Both the position numbers and the translations under genes were made by a program. A stretch of DNA of 64,000 nucleotides from Ulota crispa. Its lineage: Eukaryota; Streptophyta; Bryopsida; Orthotrichales; Orthotrichaceae. The DNA is taken from contig OY987245.1 of assembly GCA_963920765.1 (NCBI GenBank), positions 10,680,727-10,744,726 of the forward strand, written 5' to 3'. Shown piece by piece: positions 1 to 12,599 of this stretch. The notes beneath the pieces were generated by a model. It was given only the letters and a program-made list of their open reading frames with translations, had not been told where the DNA came from and did no database searches. Each line of letters opens with the position of its first letter. The stretch's first letter is position 1.

Positions 1-686
1 CTGTTGCTTTGGCTTCGGGCGTCTGGCCCCGTCACTATGGGGAATTGAGACTCCTTTAACCCAGCTCCGGGCAGGAAAGAGCTCGACCCTTGAATCCAAA
101 CGCCACACATCAGTCATTGATCCACATTGGGAGCTTTAGAAGGGAACTTGAGCTCATATCTAAGCCCAAGCACAGAAGCAACCCCCCATCAAACCCGGGT
201 CAGATGCTAGGCCAGGTCAAAAGCCAGGTCAAAGGCCAGGTAAGATCAAAGGCCAGCCCCCGGTCCAAGGTCCCACTTTAACTCAATCCAGGCAGTGAAA
301 ATGTTTTGGGTGAAGTGGCCTTAGCTTTTTTTCTAACCAAAAAATGGTTGAGTAGCAAAGATGGCTACATCTTTTTTACTGATGTAAATTTGGATGCTTA
401 CACCTTTTATCAAAGTTAAATCTCATGATGGGTTTGTGAGAAATTAGAATATTGCTCTAGTAGAGTGAGGTGACATCAAGTGGAACTTTGAAATCCGAGC
501 TCCTACTCCCAAACCTGTGTATAAAAGTTGGCTAAATATTTTGCATTTTTTCAAAAAATACTATAGAACAATCAACTATACCAACTTTGTTGTAGCAAAA
601 AAACAATGATTAGCACAAAATGTTTTTCCTGGACTCTAGATTTCCAACTCCAGGGTTCTAATTCCAGCTTGGGTTGCAATAGGGTA
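1..686. repeat. Dispersed repeat fragment and AT-rich flank
   Basis: Bases about 27-155 are an inverted diverged copy of 13453-13582. The best shared block, read on the minus strand, runs from TGGCGTTTGGAT to CCCCATAGTGACGGGG. Bases about 203-257 hold a short tandem array of GGCCAGGTCAAA-like units. No conserved gene is seen in the short ORF here. The remainder up to the next element is AT-rich with nothing recognised. The fragment may be part of a larger retroelement cut by the window edge, but that is inference. Confidence 0.6.
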
Positions 687-1286
687 AGGTAGTTTGCTCG
701 TGAATGGACCATCTAAGCAAAAGTGTGTTTTTGTGAAAAAAACAGGGCAACTTGGTAAAATGGAAATATTTTTGGTAGAAAGTGAAAGAAGAGATAATTG
801 TATGGCCATTTATTTTGAAATTTTTGAATTTGTATGAATTAACTACAATTTATCAAAACAAAAGTGCATAGGGTAGCTATTCTTGATCATAGGTGGTAGC
901 ATTCATGATGCAAAGGTGGCTTGTAAATGGAGCACATGCGTCCTAAAAGCAACCATTATAAAGCCAAGAATGCTCTAATAAGGCCTTTAAAGCGTGCAAG
1001 CACCCATTCCATATTCTAATACTTAAATCATAATTGAGAACAAGTTTTCATATATTCTAATATGACATATATCTATATTTTATTGAAAGACAAATCTGAA
1101 CACAATTATGACCAATAAGCACACACAACAATGGCTCATGTCACTCTCTTAATTTCCTAAAATGGTCAGTGCACAAGTACAACTTCTGTACTTAAAAAAT
1201 GTGATCCATTTATGAACATCTATGCACTAGTTTTGTGACTACATGGTCCGTTCCAAATGGATGGACCAAATTTGAGCATACTACAT
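687..1286 (-). mobile_element. TA-flanked non-autonomous element, intact paralog of the 49.6-kb composite
   Basis: The element is flanked by TA on both sides (685-686 and 1287-1288) and begins AGGTAG. Its reverse complement aligns along its length with 49615-51105 once two insertions are removed from the latter. Shared blocks include AAGAGAGTGACATGAGCC and GTGCTCCATTTACAAGC. It therefore preserves both empty target sites. The right end is degenerate (ACTACAT instead of CCTACCT). TA target duplications suggest the Tc1/mariner superfamily; no transposase is encoded. Confidence 0.75.
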
Positions 1287-1288
1287 TA

Positions 1289-1945
1289 GCTCAAGGGCCC
1301 AATTAGGAGGTTTAGAGTTGTGTCTAAGGGTTTAGAAACATCAATACACAATCATTTAATGATTTGAGTTACCCCAAGGTCTAGGAAAATTTATGATTTT
1401 TTTAAATTTAGGGTTAGTCTTTCAACAAGCTATTATGGATCGTCATTTATGTGGAAAAAAGTACTATAGTTTACTTTATATGAAAGGGAAAAGTTACAGT
1501 TTATACGATCTCTAAATTAACCTTGAAAATGCTTGGATGTGTTCCTAGAATGGCACTTGACGGTTCCAATCCTAACCCTCCCAAAGTAGCTTGCAACTAA
1601 TATGTGGCAAAATTTGCTTGTGCAAGTAACGTTCACTACTCCACTTTGGGTTCATTAGTGTGCTGTGAAACCCCCAAATCTAGAGTGCGGATTTGAGTGA
1701 CACTTGGGAATGGGCATGTTCACCTTACCATATGTTTAGAATGCGTTCAAAATGGAGAATGCTAAATATTGAACGGGGATCCCAGAGCCATGACTCATGA
1801 GCCAAGAAATTTGTCAAAATATTAAATTTCACCTACAAATGTGTACATAGGGCCTTGTAATTGTGCATTAAATATATTCACCTCTTGAAAAACTTGATGT
1901 TTTTGAAGTTTTTTCATTGATTTTGAACTGAAAATTGGTTCTTAA
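1289..1945. other. Gene-free AT-rich interval
   Basis: No ORF, RNA gene or clear repeat boundary is recognised between the TA element and the TTAA element. Confidence 0.5.
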
Positions 1946-2851
1946 CCCCTAATATTCTTTTGTGTTTAGAGGCCCAAAATTGCTTCAAAATACTAGTCCC
2001 CAAACCAGGGTTAAAATCTTCATTGAAACTTACTTTTTCACATATCTTATTGTAGGATCTTTTAGTTGACTTGCAGAAGTACGTTGACCCAAAATTTCAA
2101 AATGAAAATCCCCACCAATTGCAAGATCAATGTGCCTACACTTCAAAATGTAGGCTTTTCTAGTCCTTCTAAAAGGTGAAGTTTTGTTTTTCAAACTTTT
2201 TAGAGAAAAACCCGTATGTTGTATTTCTTGTGCAATTTTTGCAATATGTTGGGAAATGGATTGAAAGCATATATAAAAAAAATGAAAAAGAAAAGATTTG
2301 GATTCATTTTTACTAAAATTGTAAAGTGAAAGGTATTGATGATTGAAAGATATAACAAATACACTAATAAGTTTTGGAAGAACTTGAAAATTGTTAATCC
2401 CAATGGTGAGAATGCTTTAACAGACAATTAGTAACTTTCATTTTTATTTGAAAATTTTCAAAATTGAGAGTAAAAGATAACTTTATATGTTCTTTCTACC
2501 CTCTTCCTACCTTCATTGCCCGCAAAATAAAACTCCTTTTAACTCTTACCTCATTATTTGGAATTGAGTGATTCAATTTTTTTTGAGTAGGTATCAATCT
2601 ATACAATTATATAAAAATAAAAAATAAAATTCTAGAATACACTTTTTGCTGCTCAGTTTGACATTGAAATTGAAAAAGCCTTATAATTTTTGCATTACTT
2701 ATTAGAATGATATGAAATAAAGCTTCACATGTAGATTATGATGAGTAGCATCCATCCTAAAAATTTCATGAAAAAATTCCAAATTATGAAGACAATACAA
2801 CCTGCCCAAGTTCTCATAAAGCCCAAAGTGGGCTCATTAGGCCTTTAGGGG
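1946..2851. mobile_element. piggyBac-like TTAA element, about 906 bp
   Basis: It is flanked by TTAA at 1942-1945 and 2852-2855. The ends are CCCCTAATATTC and, read inwards from the right, CCCCTAAAGGCC. The interior around 2520-2580 (GCCCGCAAAATAAAACTCC followed by a GGAATTGAGTGATTCAA block) resembles the element at 18735-19646, which has nearly the same length. The interior is AT-rich and has no transposase ORF. Confidence 0.6.
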
Positions 2852-3187
2852 TTAAGCAAAAAAACCTTCACTTACCACTAGTGGGCTCACCATTTTACTA
2901 TCACCAAATAAGGTTGGCCTATTTAAAATGAATTTTTTTGTATTGCCCTTTCCTTTTGTATGGGTATCAAAATTATAGTTACTTAGATAAATTTGTTTGG
3001 ATATATAATGAAATCAACAAGTTGTAAAGTATAAAAATGATGATACAGAAACTTTGTTGAAATTGCACAAAGAAAAAACTTCATTAATTTCATATAGATG
3101 AAAAAGATATGCATGAAACTTCAAAGTAAAGTAAGTACGGTAATGAAGTTTAATTAATCTATCAAAATGTATGTACTATTAATTTAT

Positions 3188-3473
3188 GGGAAACTTTCAA
3201 CGATATCGTTGAAGTTTGCAATAATTTCATGGAAACCCCTTAGACCAAAATTTTCAAGTGTTATTTTGTTGTGCATGCCACTTCCATTCTCTCTTTGTGT
3301 GCTCACTACTTCTTTCTTGTTATGCATGCGCACAAAGGGAGAAGAGAAGTGGCATGCTCAACAAAAAAAAAAAAATTGAAAATTTTGGTCCAAGGATATT
3401 TGTGCAATTTTTGAAAAATTAGGGGTATCTATACAAATTTTGCAAACTTCAGGGGTAGTTATGAAATTTAATT
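3188..3473. mobile_element. MULE-type MITE with 9-bp TSD
   Basis: It is flanked by the 9-bp direct repeat TTAATTTAT (3179-3187 and 3474-3482). It begins GGGAAACTTTC, and the right terminus has decayed. Internally an imperfect hairpin pairs the block CATGCCACTTCC with GGAGAAGAGAAGTGGCATG. The same family occurs at 49156-49480 and 62034-62343, with a half copy near 31975-32088. A 9-bp duplication and GGG...CCC ends are typical of Mutator-like elements. Confidence 0.8.
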
Positions 3474-3614
3474 TTAATTTATTATGATCATTTTCAGTTT
3501 AACTCATCTACCCTACTCTGTACTACTTCAAACATACAAGATGCTATATTAATTCATAGCTTCAAATTTGTTTCCACGTACTTGAAGATACTTTCACAAG
3601 TGCATTCAATTTCT

Positions 3615-3617
<3 letters not shown>

Positions 3618-3694
<77 letters not shown>
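3618..3694. repeat. (AT)n microsatellite
   Basis: An uninterrupted AT dinucleotide run of about 77 bp. It explains the poly-YI peptide that can be read from the minus strand here. Confidence 0.99.
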
Positions 3695-3697
<3 letters not shown>

Positions 3698-5818
3698 CAA
3701 TTAAGTTTCCTAAGCTTTTGGCAATTTGATTGTAGGCCTTTAGTTGTCCAATTTTACAATGTAGGCCCTGCAGTCCTTCCTTTGAGCATGATTTGTGTAT
3801 TGTATGTGTGTTTATTAACAATCCAAGAACCAAATTTAAACCTGAAAGAGCCCTTTGTTGGACCTTTCATTTGTAAAATAGTCTTTTAAATACTAGGTTG
3901 CATTTTTTTTCCACCATTTTTTTTGGAAGCTCAAAAGTTATTTTTTTGAAGGGCACTTTTTTTTCCCCTTGTCATCATAAAAAGGCCTTTTGCAACATTT
4001 GGGGCATTCTAACTTTCAAAACAAAACATTATTTCCTACTATCTTAATAAAGTTATTAATAGCTAAATTCAATCACAAGTTCATTATATCTCAGTTATCT
4101 CATGATCTCTAAATTGCAAACTAACATACCATTTTCAAATTTGAATTTAAAGTTATATGTAATTTTTCAAATTTATCTTCAATTTTTTTTAGGAAAAGCT
4201 TAAATATTTCAATTAATCCAATTGTGAATGATTGGATAAGCTTAATGAAAAAGTTTCAAGTAACTTTTGTAGAATATATCAATGTAAAGAAGGGACATGT
4301 CATTTATATGAAATAAAAAACCACGTCTTGAATTTACTTATTGTTGTTTTTAAAGGCAATTTTACCATCTTTTCACTTCTACATTTAGGAATTCCCCTCA
4401 AAACAATTTATGAAATATTAGTTAAGCAACTTAGGTTCATTAATTATTCAATTGAAAATCGTGAAAAAAAAATAATTACTAAAAAATACTTTTGGATATA
4501 GTCGCTTAAATGATGTGACTTAGTTTTTTTTAATAAGCCATTTCATCCATCAATCATGTAAATTCCATTGACTTTTAATGAATATGGCTTCTTCATTTGA
4601 TTACATCATAGAAGATTATTTTAATAGTATATGAAATGGTTGTGACCATTACGCTGTGCAAACCTTCAAATAAATCAAACAATTGTAATTTTTTATTTCC
4701 ATTTAATTCAAAATAAGCTTATTCATGTGCATTCATTAACTTCCAATAATATATGTACAATGAGTGATTTGAATTGAATGGAATAATTCAATTGAAAAAT
4801 CCATTCAATTAAACAAAACAAAAGTCTTTTGCTTCAATAAAGCTTATCATCAAAACAAAGGATTGCAAAATTCCATTTACATGAGTTGTTTTAAAATAGT
4901 TTGTTAAATCAAATCCATTGCTTGTTTATATTGTCCAAAATCAATTGAATCAAATTAGTTTTGTCCACTCATTAATTTATTTATTAGTTAATTCACTCAT
5001 TTACTCATTCATTTGCATTTATTCATTCATACAATTTTGAACACTCTTATTCACTAAGGTTTGTTGCAACAATGAGTTCTGAATTAGGAAAAATCACAAA
5101 ATTAAAAACAGTGTCATTATTCCACATAATTTGATAAGTAAGTTATTGAAAAATTTAATGAATGATTATTCATTATAAATCAACTATATTAAATTTAGGT
5201 GTTTTACATAAATCTTATTGTTATTTTTAGTTCATTTCATCTCACTTGAAACATAATTGATGTAGTTCCAAATTTGTTGAGCAAAAAACAACTTCTAAGA
5301 TTCACAAAAATTGTGATGGGATTCTTCTATAGAGTGAACAAAGTAAGATTACATTTCCAAAAAAGAACGTGTTTTCATATTGTTCAATGTCATCAATTTC
5401 TATAGTAAAACATCCAATCTAAAATTTAGCAACAATAAAAGAAACAAAAAAAATGTTACAATGTTTTTGCAATAATTTTGGAAATCACTTAAATATATAT
5501 TTGATAACAAAGATATTCAAATCAATAATATTTGAAAATGTTACATTAAAAATGCCACCATTTTTGCTCATTATCTATCACATAATTCAATATTTGTAAA
5601 ATTACAATAAAAACACATGTTAGTTTTTAGACAATGATGCAAATTAAACCAATTTAATAAAACATACAACATATATGTACATCAAAATAATATGATAAAA
5701 TTGGTCATTAAAATTACCAACAAAATATACTTGTCTATTAATATCAAAAAATCATAAACACAATGAATTCAAAAGCACAACCTTACATCTAAAATTAATA
5801 ATAGCTCTTTCTAAAGAG
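3695..5818. other. Gene-free AT-rich interval
   Basis: Very AT-rich with many short A/T runs. No conserved coding sequence, tRNA or TIR pair was recognised. Confidence 0.5.
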
Positions 5819-8800
5819 CTAATGGATATCTAACTCTTTGAAAAACAATTCCAAGTCTTGACCTACCACATTTTTCTCTTTATCCACCATTTGTTTATCA
5901 CTATTTTGAATTATTATGTACTCACAATTTTTGCATTCTACTATAGTGACACCTTCAAAAAAATGTTGAGATCTCCACACTTGTAACACGCTTCTTTGAT
6001 CAACTTTGGGAACTTCACTGTTGTACATTTCTTTTGTACAAGTTGTTTTCACCATAGTTTTTTTCCTCCGCCGGGTCTTGGATGTGAAATTTTTGATTCT
6101 TCTGTAGTGTGAAATTCTTCTTCATTTCCAATATCAATTTCCTTTTTTTCTTCTGGCTTCCATGTCCAAGTCTTGTTGTAGTGACATGAGCTTGAATTGG
6201 AGTAATACTTCCATCTGCTCTAGGCAATGAAATTAGACTTGGTCTACCTTTTGGTTCCAAAGTATTATGTAAAACTGCTAAAAATGATTGTACTGCATTT
6301 TTTACAGTCTCATACTACTCCAATGTTAAAGATTGTAGTTTTGTTGTAATCATCAAATTTGATGTAGTGCCTTGAAATTCCGAAATAAACGTGTTTATTT
6401 CAAGATTGCGTACAATAACCACATGTTCATGTGATTTATCTTCTTCTTCTGTTTCTTCATCTTCAACTCCTAATGTGTCGATAGTAAAATGATCATTCAT
6501 AATGCCTTTTTCAAATCAATTGATGAAGCCTTCTTGTTCATACACACTTGGCAATAAATTTTGTAGATGCTTGAAATCCTCATTTACAATTATTTTCACA
6601 GTCAGCATGTGCTTGCATATTAGATTGTAGTTGTCACACTCACACCATTTGCAAGACAAACTAACATTATACCATTTATTTGAATTTGTTTGACTGCGCA
6701 TTTAAAACTCCATGTGGCATTCATCCACAATTTCAAGATTTGACAACGGATTAGTTTTGTATTATTGTACAATCATTTTAGCCCGTTATAACTTTGCAGT
6801 TCATCTTTTGTTAAATCCTCTTAATGAATACTTTCGTAATTCACTTAACCAGTGGGCATCATTATAATGTTCTACTAATTTTAATCCCCCAAATCTTCGA
6901 CTTGTTTCAAATTGACCTATTAAAGTCAGAACTAGTTCATTAAGCCTACAATTCATCTTTCCATCTAAAAAGATATATTTAACATAGCGTCACATGCGTT
7001 CTACTAGATTAGTAGTGTTTACATGAGCATGTTCAAACATTTGGCCAAATTTAACCCACCTATTTTTCCATGAACAAGTATTTCCAGTCCATCCCATTTT
7101 AACGTATCTCAATACTTTCACATCATTTACATATGAAGTTTTATACTCTATGTATGCTTTGTTAAAGTTCTCTTTTGTAATTGACTCCAACATTGAACAC
7201 ATTCTTTGATACAAATTGCTTCGACAATCTTTTGACACTTTTGATAACAAAGCTTCTACCCAAGTTTTTTTAGCATAAAACCAACACAATAACATTTTGC
7301 ATTTTATTTGAGTTTTAGTAATTTCTTGGTTTTTCAAACATCAAATATCTTCATTGATAGCTTTGGTTATTGCGTTCAATTTGATCTTTGCCTTATCAAT
7401 TACAATAGCATTAGGCCAAATATTTCCCATGTTTTGAAACATGATTTTCATTGTAATCAACAATGCTATTCCTTCATGCCCACTATCTTTATCAATACTA
7501 CATAACATAAAAAATATGGACATTTCCAAACCGCTTGCATTGAGACACACTCTAGCATACAGCGGCATGCCCCATTGATTGGTTTTAAAGGTAGAATCTA
7601 TTGCTCATGCTGCATTGGAAGAAATATTTTTGCTCTTTTGAGCATTTCAAGGGTTTGTATAACCAAAACAAAAGGTCGTTTGGTTAAGTTGTCGTATTCG
7701 AGATTATAAGCTTGATAGAAAATTATTTTCTTCTTTTCCATCCATTTTGGAATGGTCTTGAGTACCATTTCGTAATTGTCGTCACTACATTTTTTTCCAT
7801 TTGAAGACAATATGATAAATTTAACGCTTTTTTTGGATCCAGAAAGAAACGATAAATGTTTTGTTAATGTAGAGGTGCTTTTTCCCGCAAAATACTTTTG
7901 TACTTTTTAGAGTGAGCAAGAGCTAACTGAATATTATTCAAATTAGTCAACATTTGAGAACAATTGTCAAATATTGAAGGATGAACGGTTAAAAAATAAC
8001 AGTCCGTTTTTGTACCTGGCACATGACCATTGTGCCCAATATTGATAAATACTTCCATATCTAAACTTTTGTCTTCTGGCTCAATAATCTTTGAACAAAA
8101 TTTGCAATCCACAAATCTTGCAGAGGATTGTTGTTTTGATTTTTCACCTGTGTTGTTATGCTCAAGTTTCTTGTCACGAAACTTTTTTCCTTGATGACAA
8201 ACATAAATTGATACATTCAATGTATAAGGTTTCAATTTCTTATAAATCCAAACTATCTGAAGATGCACACAATGAAAGATTACGGCTTTCTTAAGAAAGT
8301 CATCTTTCTTGCATAAAAGCATCATATGATGTTGATTGTATTCTCAAAAAGCACGTCCCACAATAATTGAATGTATAATTCTTGGACATCTTTGTTGTCT
8401 ATAGTTGCACGTTTCACAACTTTTGACAAATCTTTTAATATATGGCTTTGGTATGTCATATATGAGCACCAATCATCTAAATTGCATCTTTAATACTTGA
8501 TATTGCTGGTTTAAATGATTGGTGCAAACCTTCAACAATATGTGTTATTTTCACAATTGAAGTCCATTCATCAAAATATGAAATATTCATAAGAGTATTT
8601 CTCATTTTTGTTGAACAATCTCTCATCACCATTTTCAGTTGTACAAAATCCAAAACACTTTTCATAATACTTTCACTTTTTCAAAAAGGCCTTGTGAAGC
8701 AATTTTGTTGAAATTTCATCTTTATGGACAAAATTAGAATCCAACACTTCAATAATAGTGGCATCTGCCACGTCTTCACCTTTCTAACATTTGATGAAAA

Positions 8801-8999
8801 ATTCTCCCAACTCTCGTTTGAAACAATAACCATTGGCCGAAACAAACACTAGTAGAAAACTCCTTCCAAAACAACAGAAAACCAACAGTTTCTTGTTGAT
8901 TTGGGCACTGGCCCACGCTAATTGACTAATTTAACAGAATTCTGTAAAAACCTAAATACGTTCTGTTGATTTGGACACCATTATCTAAATCAACAGAAA

Positions 9000-9900
9000 T
9001 TTTGGAATCTTTTGAAGATCTTTTGGAAATTTTTGTGAATCTTTAAGAATCTTCAAGAATCTTTTGGGAATCATTGAGAATCTTTTCAGGAGTTTTAAGA
9101 ATATTTAAGAATCTTTTTGAGATTTTAGAATCTTTGAGAATCTTTTAGGAATCTTCATGAATCTTTGGAAATCTTTTGGAATCTTTTCAAGTTTTTTTGG
9201 AATCTTTGAAAATGTTTGAGAATCTTGCAGGAATCTTTCAAGAATCTTTGAGAATCCTTTGGGAATCTTTGAGAATCTTTCAGGAATCTTTGAGAATCTT
9301 TTGAAATCTTTGGGAATCTTTTCAAGTTTTTTTGGACTCTTTGAGAATGTTTGAGAACAATTGAGAATCTTTGAAAATCTTTGAGAATCTTTAAGAATCT
9401 TTTTGGAATCTTTGAGAATCTTTTGGAATCTTTGGGAATATTTTCAAGTTTTTTGGAATCTTTGAGAATGTTTGAGAACAATTGAGAATCTTTGAGAATC
9501 TTTGAGAATCTTTTTGGAATCTTTGAGAATCTTTTGGAATCTTTGGAAATCTTTTCAAGTTTTTTTGGACTCTTTGAGAATGTTTGAGAACAATTGAGAA
9601 TCATTGAGAATCATTGAGAATCTTTGAGAATCTCTTTGGAATCTTCAAGAATCTTTGGAAATCTTTGAGAATCTTTGAGAATCTTTTAGGAATCTTTGAG
9701 AATCATTTGAAATCTTTGGGAATCTTTTCAAGTTTTTTTGGAATCTTTGAGAATGTTTGAGAACAATTGAGAATCTTTGAGAATCTTTGGGAATCTTTTG
9801 AGAATCTTTTTTGAAATTCCAAAAATCTTTGAAAATCTCTAAGAATTTTCAAGAACCTTTTTGGAATCTTTGAGAATCTTTTTAAAATCTTTATGAAATT
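9000..9900. repeat. GAATCTTTGA minisatellite inside the CACTA element
   Basis: Dozens of degenerate units of about 10-12 bp (GAATCTTTGAGAATCTTTTG type) with higher-order repeats of roughly 120-130 bp. The higher-order units are marked by TTTTCAAGTTTTTTTGG and GTTTGAGAACAATTGAG, which recur about four times. The minus strand is open over about 450 bp and reads as a KDSKRFSKIPKRF-type repeat peptide. That is a by-product of the repeat, not a gene. Confidence 0.95.
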
Positions 9901-10744
9901 TGTTTAAGTACTTCAAAATACTTATAGAAATAGAATCTCTTAGATTGAATTAGAGTCCTTTAGGAATCTTTTTGTAAATCATCAAAATACTTTCAAAAAT
10001 ACTTTCACAATAGTTTAGGTTTGTTTTTGAAATCTTTCTAAAACCTTTTTGAACCTCATTAAAATTTTTTGAAGTTTTCAAAAATAAAAGAAGTTTTCAA
10101 AAAAAAAAAATCTTTTAGGAGTTTGAGTGTACATTGACTGGTTTTATTTTCTTTACTTTTCACAATTTGGTACGATTTAAACTTAGCAGCCTTCAAAGTC
10201 AAGTAAAAACATGACCATAATAACAAAAAACTCAACAGTTTTTTGTTGATCTAGATACTTTTGGACACAACTTCACTAATTCAACAAAATTTTATATAAA
10301 AAGTACAACATTTTGTTGTTTTAAATACCAAAATTTCTTTACAAACAAATATAAATGATGCTCCTCACTTCTTTGAAGAAATCATAAATGTCCCTTAAGG
10401 ATTAAAAGTACCAAAAATATCTTTGTGTTACATGATAACCAAGTGTATAGTTTAATGCAAATTCTTACAAGAAACCAAAGGTGATATTTACATTTCAAAT
10501 AACACAAGGATATATTTAACATTTCAAAATAGAAGAGTTTTTTTATTAATTTTCCAAAATAATATGAGTATAATTGATATTCCTACAAAAAATAAGGACT
10601 ATTTTTTATGTTTCACATATTTTCGGCGTAAACTTGATATTTTGAAAGACTTAAAGGGTATTTTTAGTAATTTTCCTTCTATTACTAACCAAATGAATTA
10701 AAAAAAAACAATCTTATAAAATATTTTTATAAGCTTTAAAAGAT

Positions 10745-11158
10745 GGGAATTGATATGTGTATCACACTCTTCCAATTACTATACCACACCACAAGGTAAA
10801 TTTTTGATTTCTAGCATCAAAAAGCTGAATCTGAGAATTTTGAATTCAGATTTGGACTTAGAGACCATGGTATTGTCTAGAACCATAAAAAAAGTTGCAA
10901 TTCAACAACACCCAATGAAAATGTGTAGTTAAGGAGAAAATTGTTAATTTTACTTTTGTTTGTAAAAAAAGATAAACTCCCCCCCATTGGGTGTTGTTGA
11001 ATTGCAACTTTTTTTATGGTCCTAGACAATACCATGGTTTCTAAGTCCAAATTTGAATTCAAAATTCTCAAACTCAAATTTTTGATGGTAGAAATCTAAA
11101 ATTTACCCCAAGGGTGTGGTACAATAGTTCAAAGGGTGTGGTTCACATATTAATGCCC
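10745..11158. mobile_element. Foldback MITE, copy A
   Basis: Two inverted arms of about 170-200 bp start GGGAATTGATATGTG and end CACATATTAATGCCC. The arms share blocks such as CCATGGTATTGTCTAG and CAATTCAACAACACCCAATG. A related element lies at 15792-16249 and a right-arm relic at 56738-56870. No convincing target duplication is seen, so the superfamily is left open. Confidence 0.75.
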
Positions 11159-11674
11159 TTACAGAATATCCAAAACTATTCAAAAGTCAATAGAATTTTG
11201 ATTTTATAATTGCAAGGATTTAATTTTGTAACTTTTCACGACTTCATGTTATTTGAATCTATCAAACTATGGAGGCTATTTTAACAAAATAAGGTTCTTT
11301 TTACAAAAAAACTAACACTAAATAATATTTATTAATGAATCCAACCTTTGCCTGCAACAATGCTTATGAGATTTGTGAATTCCGAAAAAAATTTATATAC
11401 AAAATCATAAGGATGGAAACAAACAATTTATTTAAAATTTTTAAACACCTTCTCTGATTTTAGCTCATAACTTTTGATAAAAAGATTGAAATCCAAAAAA
11501 AATTGTTGGAGGTGAAAGTAAAATACATTTACCAACTTTTCTCAAATCTAAGTTTTTTGAAAAAGAGTCCTTTAATGGACGGAAATAGCCTCCAAAGTCT
11601 ACAGCATTACTAAAGACATGAACATTTAATGTACAAATAGAATTAAGACTCCAATGCATGCATGTGCATTTGCA

Positions 11675-11750
11675 CATTCTTTAGTGGTTTAGAGAATGTG
11701 TTAAGGTTGTGGAGTGTGAGAGGGGAGGTGGAGGGTTCAAACCCCGCTAC
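11675..11750 (+). mobile_element. tRNA-derived SINE head
   Basis: TTAGTGGTTTAGAG resembles an RNA polymerase III A box. About 45 bp later GAGGGTTCAAACCCCG matches the B-box consensus GGTTCRANNCC. The layout is that of a tRNA-related SINE 5' head. It is not a foldable tRNA gene, and the tail is replaced by the palindromic tandem array that follows. Confidence 0.6.
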
Positions 11751-11751
11751 C

Positions 11752-11865
11752 GGCAGCTGCCCGGGAGTTCGGGCAGCTGCCCGGGAGTTCGGGCAGCTGC
11801 CCAAAAAGTTCGGGCAGCTGCCCAAAAAGTTCGGGCAGCTGCCCAAAAAGTTCGGGCAGCTGCCC
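11752..11865. repeat. Tandem array of 12-bp perfect palindromes
   Basis: Six copies of GGCAGCTGCC, five of them inside the full palindrome GGGCAGCTGCCC. They are spaced by GGGAGTTC (20-bp period, two copies) and then AAAAAGTTC (21-bp period, three copies). It directly abuts the SINE head and is far more GC-rich than its surroundings. Confidence 0.95.
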
Positions 11866-12599
11866 ATCCCCCTAAAAAGTTCACATTTTCTTAAAATAAC
11901 AAATCCTATGAAAAAAAAATTTAAAAATGAGAAGAAATAGAAATGAACAACATAAAATAAGTAATAGAAATCAACAACAAATTAACAGAAAACTGTAAAT
12001 AATCAACAAAAAATCAACAGAAAAGTACCCAAATCAACTTGACCAAATTCACAGAAAAAATCAACAGTTTTTGGTTGAAAATCTGTTGATTTTGAGGTGA
12101 ATTTTCTACTAGTGAAACAAAACTCGATCAAGAGATATTGTTTCAACTCTCTCATGAACTTCACCATCAAGCTTTGGATCACTCTCAAACACCTCCAAAT
12201 TTTCCAGCTCAATTTCTTCATTAAATGGCTCAATCAACTTGAGAACATAAAAAATGTTCTCAAAAATAGCCATTTGAATGATACTTGTGCTACACCATGC
12301 ATTACTCAAAGCTTACATTCCTTGCATAAACAACATACAAAAATTGATTATAGACATGACTTTGGCTTCTTTGGTAAAAAACATTTCAAAGGAGAAGATT
12401 CCATTCCATACAATTTGTTTGCATATCCAATTTGATTACAAGAATTGCATTTGTCAATAATAAAAATCAATACAAACACCAAAATCTTTTATTAGATTTG
12501 ACAATCTACCAAACAACATTGTCAAATAAAAGCTAAATAAGGCATACACCATCAATTATTCATTTGCACAAATAATTTTTTTACATTATAAATATCTAT

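Larger units (their letters stand above)
8847..12114. mobile_element. Non-autonomous CACTA element, 3268 bp
   Basis: The inverted ends are CACTAGTAGAAAA (8847) and TTTTCTACTAGTG (to 12114), flanked by a 3-bp AAA duplication (8844-8846 and 12115-12117). Both ends carry clustered subterminal motifs built on CAACAGAA/TTCTGTTG (about 8875-9000 and 11990-12090), as expected for CACTA transposase-binding arrays. No transposase is encoded. The interior holds a minisatellite, a foldback MITE, a SINE head and a palindromic tandem array. It sits inside the MULE pseudogene, so it is younger than that insertion. Confidence 0.9.
5819..12309 (-). pseudogene. Decayed MULE/FAR1-type transposase, split by a CACTA element
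   Basis: Minus-strand fragments read in order as a Mutator-like/FAR1-family transposase. An N-terminal acidic piece lies at 12309-12115. A FAR1-like region follows at about 8325-7864 (CHQGKKFRDKK, then HNGHVPGTKTDCYFLTVHP). The MULE core at about 7700-7340 includes IDSTFKTNQWGMPLYA with a candidate catalytic Asp, then NAIVIDKAK with a second Asp. HVNTTNLVERM at about 7000 would supply the third acidic residue. A SWIM zinc finger CEC-x6-CKH lies at about 6640-6600. The reading frame is broken by several stops and shifts, and the 5' part is separated from the rest by the CACTA element at 8847-12114. The protein is therefore almost certainly non-functional. Whether it was a mobile MULE or a FAR1-like host gene cannot be decided: no TIRs were found. 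Confidence 0.85.

Noticed and set aside
3606..3833. Poly-YI minus-strand ORF
   Set aside because: Translation of the (AT)n microsatellite.
9155..9604. 149-codon minus-strand ORF rich in Lys/Phe/Ser
   Set aside because: It follows the GAATCTTTGA minisatellite exactly and has no non-repetitive portion.
9000..9900. CRISPR-like array of short repeats
   Set aside because: Units are contiguous and degenerate with no unique spacers, and the genome is eukaryotic.
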